DNA of 58,824 bases from an uncultured Porphyromonadaceae bacterium (lineage in GTDB: Bacteria > Bacteroidota > Bacteroidia > Bacteroidales > Muribaculaceae). The position numbers and the translations under genes are program-made. The notes under the pieces were generated by a model, which was not told the origin of the DNA, ran no database searches, and saw nothing but the letters and a program-made list of their open reading frames with translations. Position 1 is the first letter of the stretch, and each line of letters begins with the position of its first letter. Of the stretch, positions 54,711 through 58,824 are shown in pieces. The stretch is taken from NCBI GenBank assembly GCA_948467675.1, contig CAOKFI010000012.1, positions 1 to 58,824 of the forward strand, read 5' to 3'.

Positions 54711-55802
54711 ATGGCAAAAATCGGAGACACTGTCCGCTACCTTAATGCAGTAGGAGGCGGCAGGATAACTAAGATAGACGGACAGATAGCATACGTGGAT
54801 GAAGACGGGTTTGAAACGCCTGTACTTCTTAAAGAATGTGTGGTAGTCGCAACCGGAACACCACAGGCAAAACAACCGTCGCCCCGGAAAGAGATCAACA
54901 ACGAGCCGAGATCCGGATCCAAGGAAATTTCGGAAACGCATAAACAAAACTCAGCACCTGCGCAACACGAGTCATTACCACCATTTAAAGAAACTCCGGA
55001 GGGAGACTTGCTCAACATCGTACTCGCATACGAACCGCATAATATCAAAAGTCTGTCGACAACCAGATTCGACACAATACTTGTAAATGACTCGAACTAC
55101 CACATATATTATAATTATCTTACACGCTCAGACAACGACCGGCAATGGATGACCCGTGCTTCCGGATTACTCGAACCCGCCACCCAGTTGCTGATCGATG
55201 AAATCTCCACCACCGACCTGCCGGAAATCGACCGCATATCCATACAATATATCGCTTTCAAGAAGAGATGTAAATTTGACATAAAGGCACCTATAGGCAT
55301 TGAGTACCGGTTAGACACCGCAAAATTCGCCCGTCTGCACTGCTTCCATGCAAACCCGTATTTCGATACTCCTGTAATAGCCCTCGATATCGTCAAAAAC
55401 GATGTTCCCTGCCGTCCGCAACTGTTCGACGCACGACGCCTGGAAGAAGCAATGGGATCCAAAAACAAAAACGAAATGCATCCGGCAGCCAGACACAGGA
55501 AGGATGCCGCATCGGCCGAAGGTCCGATAGTCGTCGATCTTCACATAAACGAATTGCTCGACACTACAGCCGGAATGTCCAATAGCGATATCCTGGAACG
55601 TCAGATCGATGAGTTCCGTAACATTATGAATCAAAATATCCGCCATAAAGGCTACGATATAATATTTATACATGGCAAAGGCGAAGGAGTGCTCAGAAAA
55701 GCGATATTAACTGAACTTAAACGCCATTATCCTCAATGCGATGTCCAGGACGCATCCTTCCGTGAATATGGATTCGGAGCGACACGTGTAACCATACGCT
55801 AA
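54711..55802 (+). CDS. DUF2027-Smr domain protein
   Basis: 363 residues: N-terminal DUF2027 (KIGDTVRYLNAVGGGRITKIDGQIAYV) at about 1-65, a disordered Ser/Glu-rich linker (65-100), a beta-rich middle domain, and a C-terminal Smr domain at about 270-363 (VDLHINELLDTTAGMSNSD, IFIHGKGEGVLRKAI). Smr domains nick or bind branched DNA, or act on stalled-ribosome mRNA in other proteins; which applies here is unknown. Neighbour recR weakly favours DNA. This domain pairing appears to be Bacteroidetes-specific. Confidence 0.85.
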   Translation: MAKIGDTVRYLNAVGGGRITKIDGQIAYVDEDGFETPVLLKECVVVATGTPQAKQPSPRKEINNEPRSGSKEISETHKQNSAPAQHESLPPFKETPEGDLLNIVLAYEPHNIKSLSTTRFDTILVNDSNYHIYYNYLTRSDNDRQWMTRASGLLEPATQLLIDEISTTDLPEIDRISIQYIAFKKRCKFDIKAPIGIEYRLDTAKFARLHCFHANPYFDTPVIALDIVKNDVPCRPQLFDARRLEEAMGSKNKNEMHPAARHRKDAASAEGPIVVDLHINELLDTTAGMSNSDILERQIDEFRNIMNQNIRHKGYDIIFIHGKGEGVLRKAILTELKRHYPQCDVQDASFREYGFGATRVTIR

Positions 55803-55812
55803 GCATACAACC

Positions 55813-56577
55813 ATGATATTATATTTCTCAGGCACCGGAAACAGCCGGTATGTGGCACACCGGCTTGCTGAAGAATTAGGAGAGTCCGCCCCGGTAGACA
55901 TAACCAGCGCCCCGCACTCCATCAACCTCGATCACGAACAAGTGATATGGGTATTCCCTGTATATTCATGGGGCATACCTCCTGTTGTAATGCGATTTAT
56001 GCAGAATGTGGAGATAAACGGGTCATGGCGCCACTGGATGGTATGCACATGCGGCGACGATATCGGCCTGACCCATCGCCAATGGCGCAATATTGTCACC
56101 ATACGCGGATGGGATGCGGGAGGAACTTTTTCCGTCACCATGCCGAATACATACACTCTCATGCGTGGATTCGATGTTGATCCGGATGATGTGGTACAGA
56201 AGAAAATATCGGCAGCCACAGGACGCATACACGACATAGCATTATGCATGATGCAAGGACGCGAACCTGATGATGTTGTTACAGGACGCTTTGCAATGAT
56301 AAAATCAAAAGTGATATATCCATGGTTCGTCAGATATGCAGTATCGCCGAAACCATTCCATGCATCCACAAGTTGCTCCGGATGCGGAAAATGCGCTTCC
56401 TGTTGTCCCTTGGACAACATATCAATAGTAAACGGCCACCCGACATGGGGCTCTGATTGCGCATTATGCCTGCGATGCTACCATACATGTCCGTCTCACG
56501 CCATAGCCTACGGGCGGGCGACAAAAAATAAAGGACAATACTTATTTTCTGAGAAATATTTGGAGACAAACCGCTGA
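55813..56577 (+). CDS. EFR1-type flavodoxin-ferredoxin protein
   Basis: 254 residues. A flavodoxin-like half begins FSGTGNSRYVAHRLAEEL (FMN phosphate loop, 5-22) with FPVYSWGIPPVV near 49-60. The C-terminal part has two 4Fe-4S motifs: CSGCGKCASCCP near 191-202 and CALCLRCYHTCP near 219-230. Such proteins are thought to shuttle electrons in the cytoplasm; donor and acceptor are unknown. Ten bases after the Smr gene. Confidence 0.87.
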   Translation: MILYFSGTGNSRYVAHRLAEELGESAPVDITSAPHSINLDHEQVIWVFPVYSWGIPPVVMRFMQNVEINGSWRHWMVCTCGDDIGLTHRQWRNIVTIRGWDAGGTFSVTMPNTYTLMRGFDVDPDDVVQKKISAATGRIHDIALCMMQGREPDDVVTGRFAMIKSKVIYPWFVRYAVSPKPFHASTSCSGCGKCASCCPLDNISIVNGHPTWGSDCALCLRCYHTCPSHAIAYGRATKNKGQYLFSEKYLETNR

Positions 56578-56591
56578 ATTTATTAGATTTG
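56559..56591 (+). promoter_or_regulatory. Promoter of the CHASE2 operon
   Basis: TTTG at 56559-56562, 21 bases, TAGATTTG at 56584-56591: a near-ideal Bacteroidetes promoter overlapping the end of the preceding gene, about 40 bases before the ATG. Confidence 0.7.
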
Positions 56592-56631
56592 TGAAATCAA
56601 AACGAGCACACTGCATTATCATTAAGAGGAT

Positions 56632-57789
56632 ATGTTTAGATCCGCCTTGGCAAAACGTCTTTATAAAGCTGTAGGCATAACAGCACTGGCATTCGCATTG
56701 TCATCAGTATTGTTGGCCCCGTTTTCGTTTTCGGCAAGCACATTAGTGTCAGCACCGGAGAAAAACGACTTTGAAATGACAGACTTCTATGCCATAGTAG
56801 CGGACTCCCGCCTGGTACGCACTCTTGATCCAGATATAGTAATCGTCAACATAGATAATTGCGACCGTAACGCAATCGCAGATGTTCTGGAGGCTGTATC
56901 GCTCTGCAATCCGGCAGTTGTAGGATTGGATGTAATGTTCAGCGATGCCCGCGATGACGATGATCGTCTGCTGGCCGCAATAGCCGAATGTCCGAACCTA
57001 ATATTACCGGCAGGTGTAACAACAGCCGATGACAACCGTTTCATACTTTCAGACACAGTTTTCTTCTTTTGCGAAGTCAAGGAATGGCCTATATGAGTAA
57101 CTAATCTGCCAACCAAATATTCCAGAGGGACTGTAAGGGAATTCGCTACCGAGTTTGCAATGGCCGACAACAGCATAGCACTCCCCTCCTTCGCCACGGC
57201 TGTCGCCATGAAATACGATCCGGAAGCAACCGGACGGCTTAAAGCCCGCAGACATCATACGGAACTGATCAACTATCCTTCGATCGACTACAGGACATTC
57301 AATCCTGACGAACTGGCGGATCACGTTCATGAACTTACCGACAGAATCGTACTTATCGGAGCCTTGACCGAACAACCGGATCTGCACCCGACGCCGATTC
57401 ATTCGCAACTGCCTGGAGTCGCAATCCATGCCAGAGCGATATCAACGATACTCAGCGGACAATATCTGACCCGTGCAGCACAACCAGTAAACTGGCTGAT
57501 CGCCTTTGTTCTCTGCATGACTGTCGTCACCACCTTTATATCGCTGAAGGGAAATACCCGAGGCTTGATCATGCGACTGCTGCAGATCGGTCTCCTGTAT
57601 CTGATAATCGTTTGCGGATATATCTGCTATGTCAATTACAACTGCATCATAGATCTGTCATACGCACTGCTTATGCTCACATTCGGGTTATTTGCCTGCG
57701 ATGTATGGAACGGATGTGCGGCCATAGGACAGAATTTATACTCCCGATTCCTTAACAAAATACCCCGAACAATATTTCGCAACGCATAA
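56632..57789 (+). pseudogene. CHASE2-domain membrane protein, interrupted by an in-frame TGA
   Basis: One frame of 386 codons is broken by TGA at 57094-57096. Before the stop: a membrane helix at about 10-35 and the start of a CHASE2 sensor domain (RLVRTLDPDIVIVNID, VVGLDVMFSDARDDD). After it, in the same frame: VTNLPTKYSRGTVREF, the following conserved CHASE2 segment, then VLIGALTEQPDLHPTPI and GVAIHARAISTILSG, and three C-terminal membrane helices. In the family a Gly usually stands at or near the stop (xGxVNLP), so a GGA-to-TGA change is plausible. No kinase or cyclase output domain follows. An internal ATG at 57160 could restart translation. Confidence 0.78.
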
Positions 57790-57801
57790 ATCTTATCTAA
57801 T

Positions 57802-58653
57802 ATGAGAGCAATAGTATCAATCATCACAGCCATATTCCTGTCAACGTTATCATGCATGGCCAAATATACACTATATAACTTCAATGGCGATCTTAGCATA
57901 AGCCGCAATGGACGCACGATAGACCTACAAAAAGGAATGGAACTCAGCGCTTTCGATATGATAAACATATCGGATGGAGCGTCGATAGAGATATTCAATG
58001 ATCAGAATTCCCAGATCTACAAATCCAAAACATCCGGCAGCTTCTCCGTAACACGCATCATGATCGACGCCAAAGGACAGGCATCCAATCATCTGGAAGG
58101 CATCAACGACAAAATGCGCTTTGGAAAAAGCACAGATGAAAGCAGCACACGCGTATATGCTGCCAAAGGCATGGTATCACATGCTTTAGCCGTATATGAT
58201 CCGGAAGGAAATACAATACAAGTGGATCCGCAGATATTAGGTACGCATATAGCCACCACTCTCCGTGATACAACATCTATAATATCCTCACCATTCCCGG
58301 CAACATTGACCATAGGAAGCATTACCGACGGCGGACGTAGCTTCCGGCTGGAAAACAGTCTTAACTTCCCGGTTTATTTTAATCTCATTAAAATAAAGGA
58401 TGCGAAAATCGGAGCAATAGAGATCTCCGAACTCGGACAGCCTACAGGATGCTATGTCGTAAGACCTGGTCAGGCATTGTCCCGTGAGCAGTTTGCAGGC
58501 CTTGACACCAATGCCATGCATGTGCTCATAATGACTCATTGCTATTTTGATATCGACAAAGTCATAGAAACCGTTGGCGCCATAATGTCTGACCCCAATC
58601 ATACTGCAAATAATGCCGACACCACCCTACCGCTCTATCTGCGTATAATCTAA
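57802..58653 (+). CDS. Secreted protein partnered with CHASE2 gene, function unknown
   Basis: 283 residues with a signal peptide (cleavage near 20, SCMA). The region at about 22-110 resembles an SH3-like or FecR-like beta domain (YNFNGDLSISRNGRTIDLQKGMEL, IEIFNDQNSQIYKS). The rest is beta-rich with no family I recognise. It starts 12 bases after the CHASE2 gene, so the pair is one transcript. It probably lies in the periplasm and may present a ligand to, or be read by, the CHASE2 sensor. That role is context only. Confidence 0.6.
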   Translation: MRAIVSIITAIFLSTLSCMAKYTLYNFNGDLSISRNGRTIDLQKGMELSAFDMINISDGASIEIFNDQNSQIYKSKTSGSFSVTRIMIDAKGQASNHLEGINDKMRFGKSTDESSTRVYAAKGMVSHALAVYDPEGNTIQVDPQILGTHIATTLRDTTSIISSPFPATLTIGSITDGGRSFRLENSLNFPVYFNLIKIKDAKIGAIEISELGQPTGCYVVRPGQALSREQFAGLDTNAMHVLIMTHCYFDIDKVIETVGAIMSDPNHTANNADTTLPLYLRII

Positions 58654-58715
58654 TGGATTGCGCTCTACAAGCGAGATTCAAAAGAAAATTATTTGAAAAA
58701 TATTGCCTGAATCGC

Positions 58716-58745
58716 TTGCTAATTTAAAAATAATGCCTACCTTTG
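58716..58745 (+). promoter_or_regulatory. tRNA-Gly promoter
   Basis: TTG at 58716-58718, 19 bases, TACCTTTG at 58738-58745, followed after 30 bases by the tRNA. Confidence 0.75.
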
Positions 58746-58775
58746 CATCGCAATCGCAAAACAGCGGTGCCCAAC

Positions 58776-58824
<49 letters not shown>

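Noticed and set aside
57094-57096. TGA in the CHASE2 gene as a selenocysteine codon
   Set aside because: Family members carry no Cys/Sec there, no SECIS-like hairpin is evident just downstream, and TGA is an ordinary stop elsewhere in the window (for example the sigma gene at 5128-5130).

Overview
The window is chromosomal DNA of a Bacteroidales bacterium, probably Muribaculaceae or a close relative. The order is well supported and the family is inference. The evidence is the Bacteroidetes promoter pattern (TTTG, 19-21 bases, TAnnTTTG) seen repeatedly, weak Shine-Dalgarno sites, and lineage-restricted families: SusC/SusD, NigD-like, fimbrillin/DUF5119/DUF3575, Cbp1-like adhesin, DUF2027-Smr, DUF1893 and NapH-like polyferredoxin. 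Most of the window is core housekeeping DNA. The only sign of mobile DNA is an apparent insertion-sequence end at the extreme left edge.

Layout. 1-320: IS-like end and AT-rich spacer. 321-3576: ispE, grpE-dnaJ, and a PepSY-like gene broken by an in-frame TAA. 3790-6350: NigD-like lipoprotein, ECF sigma factor and a protein with an inner-membrane helix plus an outer-membrane beta-barrel, matching the Das/Dma (dual membrane-spanning anti-sigma) module. 6492-11515: threonine operon thrA, apgM-like homoserine kinase candidate, thrC. 11597-14154 (minus): proS, an OmpA-like protein and a small acidic protein. 14565-20613: purL, a PurF paralogue without its glutaminase nucleophile, and fabI. 20826-24495: etfB-etfA-acyl-CoA dehydrogenase behind a consensus promoter. 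24561-27330 (minus): fimbrial mini-locus. 27581-30940: polyferredoxin with an internal Tat motif, Tat-lipoprotein aldo/keto reductase, DUF1893 protein. 30930-32493 (minus): membrane protein, ECF sigma factor and small anti-sigma-like protein. 32701-38104: rfbD, prfC, Omp85-like barrel, phosphoethanolamine transferase. 38284-40996: anaerobic ribonucleotide reductase nrdDG. 41070-42810 (minus): LytTR response regulator and LytS-type kinase. 42959-48822: Cbp1-like coiled-coil lipoprotein, then a SusC/SusD pair. 48800-53415 (minus): panC-panD-ffh-folD-capA. 53526-56577: recR, GNAT, DUF2027-Smr, EFR1-type ferredoxin. 56632-58653: a CHASE2 gene broken by an in-frame TGA and its putative periplasmic partner. 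58776-end: the 5' part of tRNA-Gly(GCC).

Four things stand out. (1) The NigD-sigma-Dma envelope signalling module. (2) A shared promoter design (21-bp direct repeats, then TTTACAGATCC, exactly 23 bases, then TAnnTTTG) in front of both the Cbp1-like gene and susC, beside a LytS/LytTR two-component system; this suggests one small regulon. (3) The redox triad of polyferredoxin, aldo/keto reductase and DUF1893. (4) A PurF paralogue that has lost its glutaminase residues but keeps its phosphoribosyltransferase motif and Fe-S cysteines. Two otherwise intact genes are each interrupted by a single in-frame stop codon, and these should be checked against reads.
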